From Bacteroidales bacterium (GTDB lineage: Bacteria > Bacteroidota > Bacteroidia > Bacteroidales > JAGOPY01): 57,303 nucleotides of DNA. This document shows positions 43,108-54,200 of this stretch, piece after piece. Both the position numbers and the translations under genes were made by a program. Position 1 is the first letter of the stretch. Each line of letters begins with the position of its first letter. Under the pieces are notes generated by a model. The model made no database searches. It saw only the letters and a program-made list of their open reading frames with translations, and had not been told where the DNA came from. Location: NCBI GenBank assembly GCA_023229505.1, contig JALNZD010000023.1:1-57303 (forward strand), given 5' to 3'.

Positions 43108-43846
43108 AACCAACGAGGGAGCGCGGGAAGCCGCAGCCCGCATCGGCGAAGTGGCCGGGCTGCTCTGGGAAAAAGGCTGGGCAGAAGGAAGCGGGGGGAA
43201 CATCTCGGTAAATGTGACAGAGTTCTACCCGGGAATCCGCATGGATTTCCGCATCTTTCCGATGATCCCGCTGGAGGTGAAATACCCCGCCATCGCCCAT
43301 CATCACATATTTATCACAGCCAAAGGATCCCGCATGCGGAACCTGGCCAAAGACCCAAGTACGGGCCTTTGCCTGATCAAGCTATCGAAGAAAGGAGACT
43401 GTTACCAGGTGCTCTATGAAGATCCGGAACATCCCCTCTTCCCCTCTTCAGAACTACCTTCACATTTAGCCATCCATCATCACATGGTGAAGCAGGGACA
43501 GGGAGAAAAGGCCATCGTCCATACCCATGCCGATGAACTTGTAGCACTCACGCACGATAAAAACCTTCAAAGCGAAGCCCGCCTGAATGAGATCCTCCTG
43601 AAAATGCATACTGAAACAGCCTTTTTTATTCCTGAAGGCATAGGCTATGTGCCGCTGGAAGTGCCTGGTTCGCAGGAGTTGGCAAAAGCCACCCTTAAAT
43701 CTCTCAAAGACCACAGGATCATCCTTTGGGAAAAGCACGGTTGCCTGGCGACAGGAAAAGATGTGCACGAAGCCTTTGACCGCATCGACCTGATGGCTAA
43801 AGCGGCACGGATCTACCTAATGTGCAGGACTGCCGGAATTGATTAA
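43094..43846 (+). CDS. Class II aldolase, RhaD-like (rhamnulose-1-phosphate aldolase)
   Basis: 250 residues of the class II aldolase/adducin family. The zinc-site features are GWAEGSGGNISVNV, HTHAD (two ligand His) and WEKHGCLATGKD (third His). Closest in look to Bacteroidota RhaD, which splits L-rhamnulose 1-phosphate to DHAP and lactaldehyde. No other rhamnose-catabolism gene is in the window, so the substrate is uncertain. Overlaps tadA by 14 nt, pointing to co-expression. Confidence 0.83.
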   Translation: MQLNKTNEGAREAAARIGEVAGLLWEKGWAEGSGGNISVNVTEFYPGIRMDFRIFPMIPLEVKYPAIAHHHIFITAKGSRMRNLAKDPSTGLCLIKLSKKGDCYQVLYEDPEHPLFPSSELPSHLAIHHHMVKQGQGEKAIVHTHADELVALTHDKNLQSEARLNEILLKMHTETAFFIPEGIGYVPLEVPGSQELAKATLKSLKDHRIILWEKHGCLATGKDVHEAFDRIDLMAKAARIYLMCRTAGID

Positions 43847-43930
43847 TGTTGAATTTTGAATTTTGAATGTTGAATTCGGTAATTATTAATAAGTCCTCCA
43901 TTCAACATTTAACATTCAACATTCAACATT
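43847..43930. repeat. Inverted word repeat (TTGAATTTTGAAT / ATTCAACATTCAAC)
   Basis: The left arm TTGAATTTTGAATTTTGAAT faces the right arm CATTCAACATTTAACATTCA with a loop of about 25 nt, between the convergent rhaD-like and phosphoesterase genes; a bidirectional terminator is plausible. Confidence 0.8.
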
Positions 43931-44845
43931 TTACTTAACTGCCCACCCGTAATCAACATATTCCCAACTCACAGAATCTCCCTTAACGTTCACCAGCACA
44001 AACCCTTCCTCCGTGCCTAAGTATGATCCTTCCCACCAGGCTGCTGATACAGCGCCGCCGGTTACAAAGTTGGTGCCGAAGACATAGAGCGTTTCGTAGT
44101 AATGAAGATGGCCCTGGAGCACCAGTTTTAGATTATGGTTTTGAAAAAGACCGAGGACCTCTCTGGAATTGACAACCACTTCGCCTGGCTCATTGGCGAC
44201 CGTTGCCCCGCGCAGGATCTGGGCTTCGGTGGTCAGGAGCGGAATGTGGAGGCTGATGACGATCGGGGTCTCCGGGGCGATATTGGTAAGTTGATTCTTT
44301 ATCCACTGTATCTGTTCTGCATCGATGCCTCCTTCATAGCCGCCTTTGCCGTCCTTCACCACGGAATCAAGGATCAGGAAGACCCAGCCTTTGTGATCGA
44401 TGCGCTGGAAACGCGGCCCGATACGTTTTTCAAACATCTTCTCCCCGTATTCGGGATGGTTGGTATCAGCGCCGCTGCTGGCATACCAGCCGTAGTGCTC
44501 ATGGTTGCCCATAGTGTTGTAAACCGGCATTTTGAATTCCTTCTCCATGGCCGTATAGATATTATAAATCGTATCGGCCCGGCCATGAGTTTGTCCCAGG
44601 CAATCCATCACCAGGTCGCCGCCGGTGATGACGAATTCGGGATTCAGTTCATTCACTTTGGTGATCGCTGCCCGGAAGCCTGCTTCGGCATTATTTTCAG
44701 GCTGGACGTGGATGTCGGTCATGAAAACGAAGCTGAATTCGTTGGCGGGTTGTTTTGCCGGGGTTTGATTGGTATTGCAGGATGTGGCAAGAAAGATGAT
44801 GGTAGCAATAATGAAAGTGCGAAAGAATAAAGATTTTAGGCTCAT
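43931..44845 (-). CDS. Metallophosphoesterase lipoprotein
   Basis: 304 residues. Lipobox ATSC (Cys about 23). Calcineurin-like motifs in order: MTDIHVQPEN, GGDLVMD, GNHEHYG, SLHIPLL and GHLHYYE, with dinuclear metal ligands intact. An envelope phosphoesterase; substrate unknown (nucleotides, lipid head groups or phosphoproteins are all possible). Monocistronic. Confidence 0.9.
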   Translation of the reverse strand: MSLKSLFFRTFIIATIIFLATSCNTNQTPAKQPANEFSFVFMTDIHVQPENNAEAGFRAAITKVNELNPEFVITGGDLVMDCLGQTHGRADTIYNIYTAMEKEFKMPVYNTMGNHEHYGWYASSGADTNHPEYGEKMFEKRIGPRFQRIDHKGWVFLILDSVVKDGKGGYEGGIDAEQIQWIKNQLTNIAPETPIVISLHIPLLTTEAQILRGATVANEPGEVVVNSREVLGLFQNHNLKLVLQGHLHYYETLYVFGTNFVTGGAVSAAWWEGSYLGTEEGFVLVNVKGDSVSWEYVDYGWAVK

Positions 44846-44879
44846 AAATCTGGTTTTAATTGAGGGGCCAAGATAAAGG

Positions 44880-44961
44880 TTTCTCGCTGATTTTCGCAGA
44901 TCAAGATGCGGATTTGCGCAGATATTTTAAATGCCGATTCTGCGTTTATCTGCGAGAAACC
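44880..44961. repeat. Dispersed TTCTCGC...GCGAGAA element, copy e
   Basis: TTTCTCGCTGATTTTCGCAG at the left, GCGTTTATCTGCGAGAAACC at the right. It ends 6 nt before the stop of the first giant T9SS gene. Very similar to copies f and g, with which it was co-duplicated. Confidence 0.8.
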
Positions 44962-44967
44962 TAATAA

Positions 44968-47577
44968 TCAATGAATTATCAGCACCTTCCGGGAAATCGT
45001 CTGCCTGCTCGTCTCAACCCTGACCATGTAAACCCCTGCCGGATAATCTGAAACTTGTATTTCATAATACCTTTCATCCACCATTTTTTTCGACATCAAT
45101 TTACCAAAAGAATTGAAAATGCTGACAAACTGCAAGGTTTCAGACGACTCAATACTCACCTCCCGCGCAGACGGATTGGGGAAGATTCTCAGATATCCGT
45201 CATTCTTCAGTTCAACCGGATCGGTATTTGTGAATATCACGCATGCCTCTGTAGAATAATCCGATTCGCAACCGTCGGGAAAGACCGATTTCAGCTTATA
45301 ACACGATGTCATATAACCGGAACTTACCATATCGATATATTCCAGGCCTTCAAGCTCGGCGATCATTTCGGGATCATTCCCGTCTACGCTTTTGAATAAC
45401 TGGTATTTCCAAACCGGATAGCCTTCCCTTTCAAAATAGGCTTTGATATTCCAGTTATAATCCAGTTCCGGGTTAACTTCAAACAATGTTGTCCAGGGTT
45501 GATTTAATCCAAATTGATAAAGATTGCCAAAGCCGTCAATACATGGGCCATCATCTACGGACATCGAAAATCCGGTAGCTTGAGAATATTGATACCCGAC
45601 CATGAGATCCCTGGTAATATCGACCTTCATCGGCACATCCAATGAGATATTGTTCCAGTGGTCGATATCGAGATTGCCGGCTGCCTGGGCATAAACAAGG
45701 TCTTTATTCTCACCGGTCCAGATTGCAATTTTATAAAATGTTCCGCCATTGCACGGAATAAATCCAATTGAAGTCAGTGTGGCATCTTTTAAATTTGCCA
45801 ACTGATCTGGTGTCCACAGCACTGCACATGACATCCACATATATTTTCCTACCCCGACGCCAACCTTGGAGCTTTGCTCCCCATCATCCCATTGGCGCCA
45901 TTCACCCAGTTTAGGTAATGGTTCTTCCCAGGTCACCAGGACGGAATCCTCTGAAGAAGGTGAGATGGTTGCCTGCACATTTTTAGGTGGATAACATGCT
46001 CGTCTTACTGCGATGTTATCAATAGCCCAGTAATTGATATCTGCTGAATTTTCACCCTGGGCATCGAACCGGATCCTAAAGGAATTGTCGTTGAAATATG
46101 ACGTGATATTAACGGTATCACGCCGCCAGCCAAAGCTTCCTTCAAGATTATCGTATGTCAAAACCGTATTCCAGGTATCATTTAAATAATCATACACCTG
46201 TACCAGCAGTTTTTCATCCCCGGTTGCATTGACTGAAGAAAGCGACAAATCATATTCGAGGATGATATCCACAATTCCCCAGTTTAAAAAAAAGTAGCTT
46301 TGAAGTGTATCTTCATATTGGTTCAGGATCGAATCCGTGCTGAAAACGGCAGCAGGCGCTTCATTGCCCAATTCCGGATCGACTTTCCAGTTATTACCGG
46401 AGAATTTCCAGTAATTGTATATCCAATCCGACCAGTCTTCAAAGAAATCAAGCTCATTCCAGCAACAACTATACACCCCTGCCGGCCCTTCTTTCATGGA
46501 TTCTCCGATTTCACCCGGAAATCCATATTCACTTAACTCGTAAAGGGCTGTGACTTCGTAAAGAAAAACTGACTCTTCACTGTAATCAATGGGATCAATG
46601 TAATTGCAGCAGCCCGGTTCGGTGCAATAGACATAAGCTATAAGAATATCATTCCGGTAAACATTATAACCAATCAGGTAATCAGGATTATCAGGGGGCT
46701 CCCACCACAGAATTGCAGCGTCATCTGGTGCGGTTGCCATAAGGTGATAGGGTTTGGGAAAATAATCCGAGCGTACATTTTGCCAAACCGTATCCGAGAT
46801 GCCATCCTGGTAACGTGCAAGAACTCCGCAGTTATGAATGCTGTAAAACTCAAAATTATATTGGTACGAAGTGGTAGTGACCTGGGCAATTAAATCCGAA
46901 TCCAGGAATACTTTGTATTTGATAACCTGGTTCGGATTCCGGTTGGAGTAAACCACCACATTGTCGATAGCCCAGCCGGAGGCATAATAACCGAAATCAT
47001 CAGCATGAAAGGCGAGTTGGAATTTGTTTTCGCCATCTGTTCCGGAGAACGATGAAAGATCGACTTCCTGGTTTTTCCAGTCCAGGTCGGCATCCAACGG
47101 AAGGAGAAGCTGCCAGGTATTTCCGCTGTCCAGGCTATATTCCAGGAAAGCCCGCTGTCCGTAACCGCCATCAAAATATGAATCGAAGAAGAGCTTGAAG
47201 CTATCGGCAACGGTCAGATCCATAACCGGGGTGACCAGGTAGTCCATACTTCCATTGTTACTATAGGGCGCGCTGTCATCATTTGCAAGGGCAAAACCTC
47301 CCGGATGTTCCGGAACATGCCAGTAGTAATAATCAGGGGATTCAACACCCAGCCAGCCAACGCCAAGACTATTTACAGTCCATTCTTCCGGAGGAAAAGA
47401 ACCGCTATCAAAATCTTCATCCAGGAGGACGATTTTCGGTGATTCCCAGGTGGCCAGCAAAGAGACGGAATCAACCCGGAAGTTATAGGGAGGAAGGAAA
47501 TTACGATGATCGTCGCTTTGTCCGGAGAGGGGAGCAGTCCATATCAGGATGACTAATATGCTAAACCATCTGATCAT
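44968..47577 (-). CDS. Giant T9SS protein 1 with choice-of-anchor-J/cleaved-adhesin-like domains
   Basis: 869 residues; signal peptide about 1-19. Two jelly-roll domains of the choice-of-anchor-J (cleaved-adhesin-like) kind at about 55-215 (DEDFDSGSFPPEEWTV ... ASGWAIDNVVVYS) and 375-530 (WDFFEDWSDWIYNYWKF-like ... YWAIDNIAVRR). Fibronectin-like linkers and a third binding module about 545-720 follow. C-terminal T9SS type A domain (LRIFPNPSAREVSIESSETL ... RKVLIIH). Expected on the cell surface as adhesin or binding protein. Shortest of three tandem paralogs. Confidence 0.83.
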   Translation of the reverse strand: MIRWFSILVILIWTAPLSGQSDDHRNFLPPYNFRVDSVSLLATWESPKIVLLDEDFDSGSFPPEEWTVNSLGVGWLGVESPDYYYWHVPEHPGGFALANDDSAPYSNNGSMDYLVTPVMDLTVADSFKLFFDSYFDGGYGQRAFLEYSLDSGNTWQLLLPLDADLDWKNQEVDLSSFSGTDGENKFQLAFHADDFGYYASGWAIDNVVVYSNRNPNQVIKYKVFLDSDLIAQVTTTSYQYNFEFYSIHNCGVLARYQDGISDTVWQNVRSDYFPKPYHLMATAPDDAAILWWEPPDNPDYLIGYNVYRNDILIAYVYCTEPGCCNYIDPIDYSEESVFLYEVTALYELSEYGFPGEIGESMKEGPAGVYSCCWNELDFFEDWSDWIYNYWKFSGNNWKVDPELGNEAPAAVFSTDSILNQYEDTLQSYFFLNWGIVDIILEYDLSLSSVNATGDEKLLVQVYDYLNDTWNTVLTYDNLEGSFGWRRDTVNITSYFNDNSFRIRFDAQGENSADINYWAIDNIAVRRACYPPKNVQATISPSSEDSVLVTWEEPLPKLGEWRQWDDGEQSSKVGVGVGKYMWMSCAVLWTPDQLANLKDATLTSIGFIPCNGGTFYKIAIWTGENKDLVYAQAAGNLDIDHWNNISLDVPMKVDITRDLMVGYQYSQATGFSMSVDDGPCIDGFGNLYQFGLNQPWTTLFEVNPELDYNWNIKAYFEREGYPVWKYQLFKSVDGNDPEMIAELEGLEYIDMVSSGYMTSCYKLKSVFPDGCESDYSTEACVIFTNTDPVELKNDGYLRIFPNPSAREVSIESSETLQFVSIFNSFGKLMSKKMVDERYYEIQVSDYPAGVYMVRVETSRQTISRKVLIIH

Positions 47578-47662
47578 GGGTCAATATAGAGATTATTTGG
47601 TTAGTAATCAATAAACAAGACAAGGTTTTGGGCAGAATGGTTGCATTTTGAATGTTATTTAA

Positions 47663-47766
47663 GTTTCTCGCTGATTTACGCAGATCAAGACGCGGATTTG
47701 CGCAGATATTTTAAATGCCGATTCTGCGTTTATCTGCGAATAAATCTGCGTTTATCTGCGAGAAAC
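47663..47766. repeat. Dispersed TTCTCGC...GCGAGAA element, copy f
   Basis: Like copy e but with an extra TCTGCGTTTATCTGCGAATA unit at the right end. Ends 8 nt before the stop of the second giant gene. Confidence 0.8.
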
Positions 47767-47773
47767 CTAATAA

Positions 47774-50700
47774 TCAATGAATTATCAGCACCTTCCTGGA
47801 AATAGTCTCCTTTTCTGTCTCAACCCTGATCATGTAAACCCCTGACGGATAACCTGAAACTGGTATTTCAAGATGCCGGTCATCAACCTTTTTCTTCAAC
47901 ATCAATTCACTAAAGGAGTTGTAAATGCTGACAGAATGCAAGGTTTCTGTTGATTCGACCCGGATCACATCCGAGCTTGGGTTCGGGTAGATGGATAATG
48001 AATCATTTTCGTTTTCAACAATTCCGGGACATCCTTCCCATCCTTCATTTGAAAAACCTGATTCACATGTGTCATTTTCGTTTATAAAAAGTGCGGAAAC
48101 TTTATAGAGGTGATAATTAATCCCTCCACACACGGAATCATCCAGATAATAATTCTGATCCGAGTATTCTCTGAGGAAATAAGGTTCCCCGTCATCTGAC
48201 CGGTAAATGGCATATTTAACCGAATTTTGGGAATCCCTATTTTTATCATCGAGAGATTGAATATGAGCCGCTATATTCCAATTATAATCCAATTCCGGAT
48301 CGATTTCCAGCAAGGTTTGCCAATCTCCGAATTTCAACATGTTGCCATAACCATCTATGGCGGGGCCATCATCGACGCCTGCAGGGTATCCGGTATATCC
48401 GTTAAATTGATAACCAACCCATAATTCCTGGGTGATATCGATCGGCACCGGTGTATCCAGTGTAACGTAGTTCCACTGTCCGATAAGAGGGGAAATCACT
48501 TCCTGATCTACGACCATATTAGCTGCGTCGGCACCAATCCAAACCCTGACCTTGTAGGTTGTCTCTTCTTCTGCCGGAAAGAAGGCGATTTGTATTACAG
48601 AAGCACCTTCAAAATCTGTTAGCTGTGCCGGCTCCCATCGTGCTGCAACATCAATATCCAACGGAGTGGAAACACCTATTGAATTGCCTGCATTTACCCC
48701 ATCATCCCAATAAATCCATTGATCCACAAAACCTATACCTAACGGGCTTTTCCAATTTAATTCAATATCGCCAGTAAAATAATTCGCATGAACTTCCAGA
48801 TCATAGGGTGCTTTACAAGTCCTGTAAACATGGATATTATCAATACACCAGCTTAAAATGTTTATTGAGTTCTCACCATGGGCAGAAAAGCGAATCTTAA
48901 AAACTTCATTCATAGCTAATGGGGTGATATCAAGGTGTTCCGAAAGCCAGTCGAAGCTTCCTTCCAGGTTTGAAAAGGTGTCTGCTGTTGCCCACACCTG
49001 GCTTTCCCAGTTCCAGACCTGAACAAATAGAAATTCATTACCTGTTGGCATGACGGCATCAAGCTTGATATCAAAATCCAAGAATATCTGGCCTTCAGAC
49101 ATAGAATCGGCCTGGAGGGGATAACTTTCCAGACTTATAAAGTAGTTGCTCTGGATCGGATCCCAGGTGAATTCGGCAGTTGGTGCCGGGTGCCCTGCCT
49201 GGCCGTTAATTGACCAGTTTGGCCCGTCTGTAGTCCAATTATTTTCATCAAAATTCCCTGAATCCCAGTTTTCCAGGAAATCAAGCGGATAACCATATCT
49301 GCAAATAAATTCGGTTTCCAGTGGCATAGATTCCCCGGTTTCGCCCGGATATCCATAAGAAGTAAGATCGTATAATGCCGTAAGTTCGTATTGATAGATT
49401 CCCGGTTGTAAACCCTCATCTACATATATTGGCGGAATTGGCCCAGTTGGTACAAATTCAACAAAATCCCCATCCCTGTAAAGATTATATCCCAGGAAAC
49501 CAGGAGGAATAGCGCCTGTGGAATCCATCGGCGGGCACATGATGAGTGGCAGGAGCCCGGTATCGGCCTGGTAGAAACATGAGGGAGGGTACAAATATTC
49601 CGATATAAATGATACATATTCCGATGAACTCAAACCACTGGTATATTGTGCTTTTACATTGAGGGTATATTCCTGGCCATAGGAAAGGGCGGGCAGATCC
49701 AGGAAAGTCGTATCAGTGGTTGCAATCAAAGTATCATTGAGAAACACCCAGTAACCGGTTAACGTGTAAGGAGGCTCGGGCGAATAAACCCGCACGCTAT
49801 CAATTGCCCAACCGGACGCATCCTGCCCGTTATCATCCGCATGAAAAGCAAACCATATCCGGTCGCTTTCCGGGCCTGAGAAGGCGCTAAGGTCAAGTTC
49901 AATCAGTTCCCAGGATGTTGAAGGCTCCAGTTGATATAATGTTTCCCATTCAGAATAATCAAAGCTGTATTCTATAAAGGCCTCCTGCCCGTTGATGCCA
50001 TCAAAATAACTATAAAATGAAAGAAAGTTATTGAACCTGTAGTCAAGATTAGGAGCGGGAGTGATCAGATAATCCATGCTTCCGTTATTGCTGTCACCAA
50101 CAAACAAGTCATTTGTGCATGCATAATAGCTATACCATCCGGGAATGCTCCATCCGGCGCCGCTTCCATCACTGGTCCTGAACCAGCCATTCCCCTCGCT
50201 TAATGCCTGCCAGCCGGCTGGAGGAAAAATATTATCTTCAAAATCCTGATCGAGACCAACTACCTGAGGTGGATCCCATGTTGCATGCAGCGAAACCGGA
50301 TCCACAGATAAATTCCTTATGGGATAATGTCTGCACGATAGCATTATATTAAAAACCTTATCAGAACCAATATATTGATTTTCAAGAATATAATAATCAT
50401 TTCCAGGCGCATATACTGTAATGTCAATGTGTATTCCACCGGGTGAACAAAACTCAAGAGTAATTGATCCGCTTCCACCCTCCATATCGATCGGGTAAAC
50501 TACTCCGTTAACTGTTAAAACGGTATATTCCCACCAGGTCGTGTCGCATAAAATAACACTGATGAATACAGTAAATGAATTCAGATGTCCTACAACATTG
50601 GAAACATTGTAATCCGACCATTCCCCGCTGGTATAGTGCGATTTTACACCATAAGCAAACCACCCTTGCGGCAATCCGGCCCAATCATAATCATGATATT

Positions 50701-51028
50701 CCGAGAGGGAGGTTGTGTCCAGAAATGTCGTGTCGCCAAGCAGGGGAGAGCCGTTCGGATCGAAATTGGAAAAACGGTCGATCTGGTAATAATCAATTTC
50801 CTTTTCCCTGTCATTGTGTAAAAGTTCCAGGTAATAAGACCGACCGGGCCATTCTATGTGGCACCAGGTGTCGTCATCCATGACAGTGGCCACGACAGTG
50901 AACCTGGAATCGGTAATTGCCCGGCTTGGTATAACCTCAGACGTGGGTTGCACAGCCTGGGGAAATCCTATATCTCCAAACAGGAGAAAAAAAAGCACGA
51001 AACACAAACGGTATAACTTTTTCATCAT
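47774..51028 (-). CDS. Giant T9SS protein 2 with choice-of-anchor-J/cleaved-adhesin-like domains
   Basis: 1084 residues from the ATG at 51028 (MMKKLYRLCFVLFFLLFG signal peptide). The open frame extends 19 codons further but without leader features. Choice-of-anchor-J domains at about 255-425 (DQDFEDNIFPPAGWQAL ... ASGWAIDSVRVYSP) and 590-755, each preceded by a fibronectin-like segment. A third module about 780-950 carries the DDGPAIDGYGNM motif. T9SS type A domain at the end (SLSIYPNPSSDVIRVESTE ... RKVLIIH). Long nearly identical stretches with paralog 3 indicate duplication and gene conversion. Confidence 0.85.
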   Translation of the reverse strand: MMKKLYRLCFVLFFLLFGDIGFPQAVQPTSEVIPSRAITDSRFTVVATVMDDDTWCHIEWPGRSYYLELLHNDREKEIDYYQIDRFSNFDPNGSPLLGDTTFLDTTSLSEYHDYDWAGLPQGWFAYGVKSHYTSGEWSDYNVSNVVGHLNSFTVFISVILCDTTWWEYTVLTVNGVVYPIDMEGGSGSITLEFCSPGGIHIDITVYAPGNDYYILENQYIGSDKVFNIMLSCRHYPIRNLSVDPVSLHATWDPPQVVGLDQDFEDNIFPPAGWQALSEGNGWFRTSDGSGAGWSIPGWYSYYACTNDLFVGDSNNGSMDYLITPAPNLDYRFNNFLSFYSYFDGINGQEAFIEYSFDYSEWETLYQLEPSTSWELIELDLSAFSGPESDRIWFAFHADDNGQDASGWAIDSVRVYSPEPPYTLTGYWVFLNDTLIATTDTTFLDLPALSYGQEYTLNVKAQYTSGLSSSEYVSFISEYLYPPSCFYQADTGLLPLIMCPPMDSTGAIPPGFLGYNLYRDGDFVEFVPTGPIPPIYVDEGLQPGIYQYELTALYDLTSYGYPGETGESMPLETEFICRYGYPLDFLENWDSGNFDENNWTTDGPNWSINGQAGHPAPTAEFTWDPIQSNYFISLESYPLQADSMSEGQIFLDFDIKLDAVMPTGNEFLFVQVWNWESQVWATADTFSNLEGSFDWLSEHLDITPLAMNEVFKIRFSAHGENSINILSWCIDNIHVYRTCKAPYDLEVHANYFTGDIELNWKSPLGIGFVDQWIYWDDGVNAGNSIGVSTPLDIDVAARWEPAQLTDFEGASVIQIAFFPAEEETTYKVRVWIGADAANMVVDQEVISPLIGQWNYVTLDTPVPIDITQELWVGYQFNGYTGYPAGVDDGPAIDGYGNMLKFGDWQTLLEIDPELDYNWNIAAHIQSLDDKNRDSQNSVKYAIYRSDDGEPYFLREYSDQNYYLDDSVCGGINYHLYKVSALFINENDTCESGFSNEGWEGCPGIVENENDSLSIYPNPSSDVIRVESTETLHSVSIYNSFSELMLKKKVDDRHLEIPVSGYPSGVYMIRVETEKETISRKVLIIH

Positions 51029-51137
51029 GGCAATTGTTGTTTCTTGATGACAAAGACACGTTTCACGGACGGAAGGGAAGAACATATATTAAGACAAGGT
51101 TTAGCTCAGAATGGTTGCATTTTGAATGTTATTTAAG

Positions 51138-51241
51138 TTTCTCGCTGATTTACGCAGATCAAGACGCGAATTAGCGCAGATATTTTAAATGATGATTCTG
51201 CGTTTATCTGCGAATAAATCTGCGTTTATCTGCGAGAAACC
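51138..51241. repeat. Dispersed TTCTCGC...GCGAGAA element, copy g
   Basis: Almost identical to copy f and in the same place relative to the gene stop, so it was duplicated together with the giant gene. Confidence 0.82.
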
Positions 51242-51247
51242 TAATAA

Positions 51248-54200
51248 TCAATGAATTATCAGCACCTTCCTGGAAATAGTCTCCTTTTCTGTCTCAACCC
51301 TGATCATGTAAACCCCTGGCGGATAACCTGGAACTGGTATTTCAAGATGCCGGTCATCAACCTTTTTCTTCAACATCAATTCACCAAAGGAGTTGTAAAT
51401 GCTGATAAATCTCAATTCTTCTGAAGATTCAATCCTTATAAAGTCATTTGATGGGTTTGGGTAAATGTTGATATAAGATTCTTGATTATTTTCATTTAGT
51501 CCATCACAACTCTCCCATCCTTCATTTGAAAAATCCGATTCACAGGTGTCAATTCCACTAATATGAAGGGCAGTAACTTTATATCCATGAAAAAAGGGAG
51601 GAAGTCCACATACAGAATCATCCATATAGAAATTCTGATCCGAATAATCTCTAAGGAAATAAGGCCCGGCGTCATCATACCGGTAAATCGCATATTTTAT
51701 CGAACTGTTATATTGAATATTTTTATAAAGATAAGCCTGGATGTTCCAGTTAAAATCCAGTTCCGGGTTAATTTGCAATAAGGTTTGCCAACCTCCAAGG
51801 TTTACCATGTTGCCGTATCCGTCGATTGCAGGACCGTTATCCACTCCTGCCGGATAACCTGTAGAATTATTCACACGGTAACCTACCCACAATTCTTTTG
51901 AAACGTCCAGGACTACAGGCGTAGTCAGCGTTACAATGTTCCATTGGTCAATAAGAGGATTCTCGACCGGCTGATCAACGATCAGGTTAGCGGCACCTTG
52001 TCCTATCCATACCCTAAGCTGGTATGTTGCTGCTTCTTCTCCCGGGAAAAATGCGATTTGTGTTAATGAATAACCATCATAATCTGCCAGCTGGGAAGGA
52101 ATCCATCGGGCTGCGACATCAAAATGATCAGCACCGCTTGTACCGATCGAGGTACCTGAATATACACCATCATCCCAATGAATCCACTGATCGTATTCAA
52201 TACCATCCCATGTGAGTTGTATTCCATTATAACTCCCCATAACGTCCAAATTATAAGGTTCATTACAATCCCGGTAAACATGGATATTGTCGACTAACCA
52301 CCATAAAAGGTTTACTGATGATTCACCCTGAGCAGTAAAACGAATCTTAAAGACTTTATTTATCGCATAATCAGTAATCTCAAGATGTTCAGATACCCAG
52401 CCAAAACTACCGTAGTCGTTCAAATAAGTTTTTGCTGTTGACCACGCCTGGCTTTCCCAGTTCCAGACCTGAACAAATAGAAATTCATTACCTGTTGGCA
52501 TGACGGCATCAAGCTTGATATCAAAATCGAGGTAAATCTGCCCGGCAAACATTGAATCCGCCAGGAAAGGATAACTTTCCAGGCTCATGGAGTAATCGTT
52601 CTGGATTGGATCCCAGGTGAATTCTGCTGCCGGGGAGGGATTCCCAACCTGGCCGGTAATCGACCAGTTTGGCCCTTCAGCAGTCCAGTTATTCTCATCA
52701 AAATTCCCTAAACTCCAGTTTTCCAGGAAATCAAGCGGATACCCCCATCTCATAATATAATTGGTCCATTGTGGCATTGATTCCCCGGTTTCACCAGGAA
52801 AGCCAAAAGGGGTAAGATCAAACACACCGGTAAGTTCGGCATCTGTATGGATTGGAGAAGGCCATTCCGGATCATAAGTTGTTGTTGAAGAAGGTAAAAA
52901 AGTAATGAAACTACCATTTAAGTGGAGATTATATCCCATAAAATTAAAAGGAACAGCTCCTGTGGAATCCAGCGGCGGGCAGATGATCAGTGGCTGATTT
53001 CCGGTATCAGCCTGGTAGAAGCATGACGGGGGGTAAAGGTAAACTGATGTGAATGTTGTGCATTCCGCTTCACTTAGTCCGGAAGGGTAATGTGATTTCA
53101 CACATAGGGTATATTCCTGTCCATAGGAAAGAACGGGCAAATTTATGGAAGTCGTATCGGTTATCGCTATCAAGGAATCGTCGAGATAAACATAGTAATC
53201 GATCAATGAGGCAGGTGGATCAGGTGAATAGACTCTTACACCGTCAATGGCCCAGCCGGATGCATCCTGCCCGTTATCATCCGCATGGAATGCAAACCAG
53301 ACAGGTTCGCTTTCCGGACCTGAGAAGGCGCTGAGGTCAAGTTCAATATATTCCCAGGATGTTGAAGGTTCAATCTGATCCCATATATCCCAGTATGGAT
53401 CGCCATCCATGCTGTATTCTGCAAAAGCCTCCTGCCCGTTACTTCCATCAAAATAACTATTGAATGAAAGAATAAAATTATACGTGTACCTGAGATCAAG
53501 AACAGGCATGATCAGATAATCCGTGCTCCCATTATTTTCACCCACGAGCAAATCATTGGTACAGGCATAATAACTGTCCCACCCGGGGATGTTCCATCCG
53601 GCGCCGCTTCCGTCGGTTGTCCTGAACCATCCGTTCCCATCGCTTAATGCCTGCCAGCCGGGAGGAGGAAATCCATCCTGTTCAAAATCATCATCCAGCA
53701 TGACCACCTGCGGCGGATCCCAGGATGCATGCAGCGTCACCGGATCTGCGAATGTATTCCTGGCAGGATAATGAGGGCATATCAGTGATATGTTTATTGT
53801 CGAATCATCATTCCAGTAAACATTTTCCAGAACATATGCTGAATTACCCGGCGCGGTTGCCGTGATGGTATAGTATCCCTCGAAAACCTCCTCAAAAAGT
53901 AATGCCCCTGAACCATTTAAAGAGTATGACCAGTATGGATAACTGCTTCCCTCCAAAGTGACTTCCGTTAAATCCGGCCAGGTAGTATCACATAAATCGA
54001 CATTGATGGTCAAATCATGATTTAATAAATGTGGTACGATATTAGAAACATCGTAATCCGTCCATTCGCCGCTGGTATAATGCGTTTTCAAACCATAAGC
54101 ATACCAGCCTGCCTCCAATCCGGCCCAGTTGGTATCATTATAATATACATTAGAGGTTGTATCCAACAAAGTCGTATCGCCAAGAATAGGAGAGCCATCC

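Noticed and set aside
51029..51085. 19-codon N-terminal extension of giant T9SS protein 2
   Set aside because: Paralog 3 begins at the equivalent MMKKLY, and the extension has no leader features.
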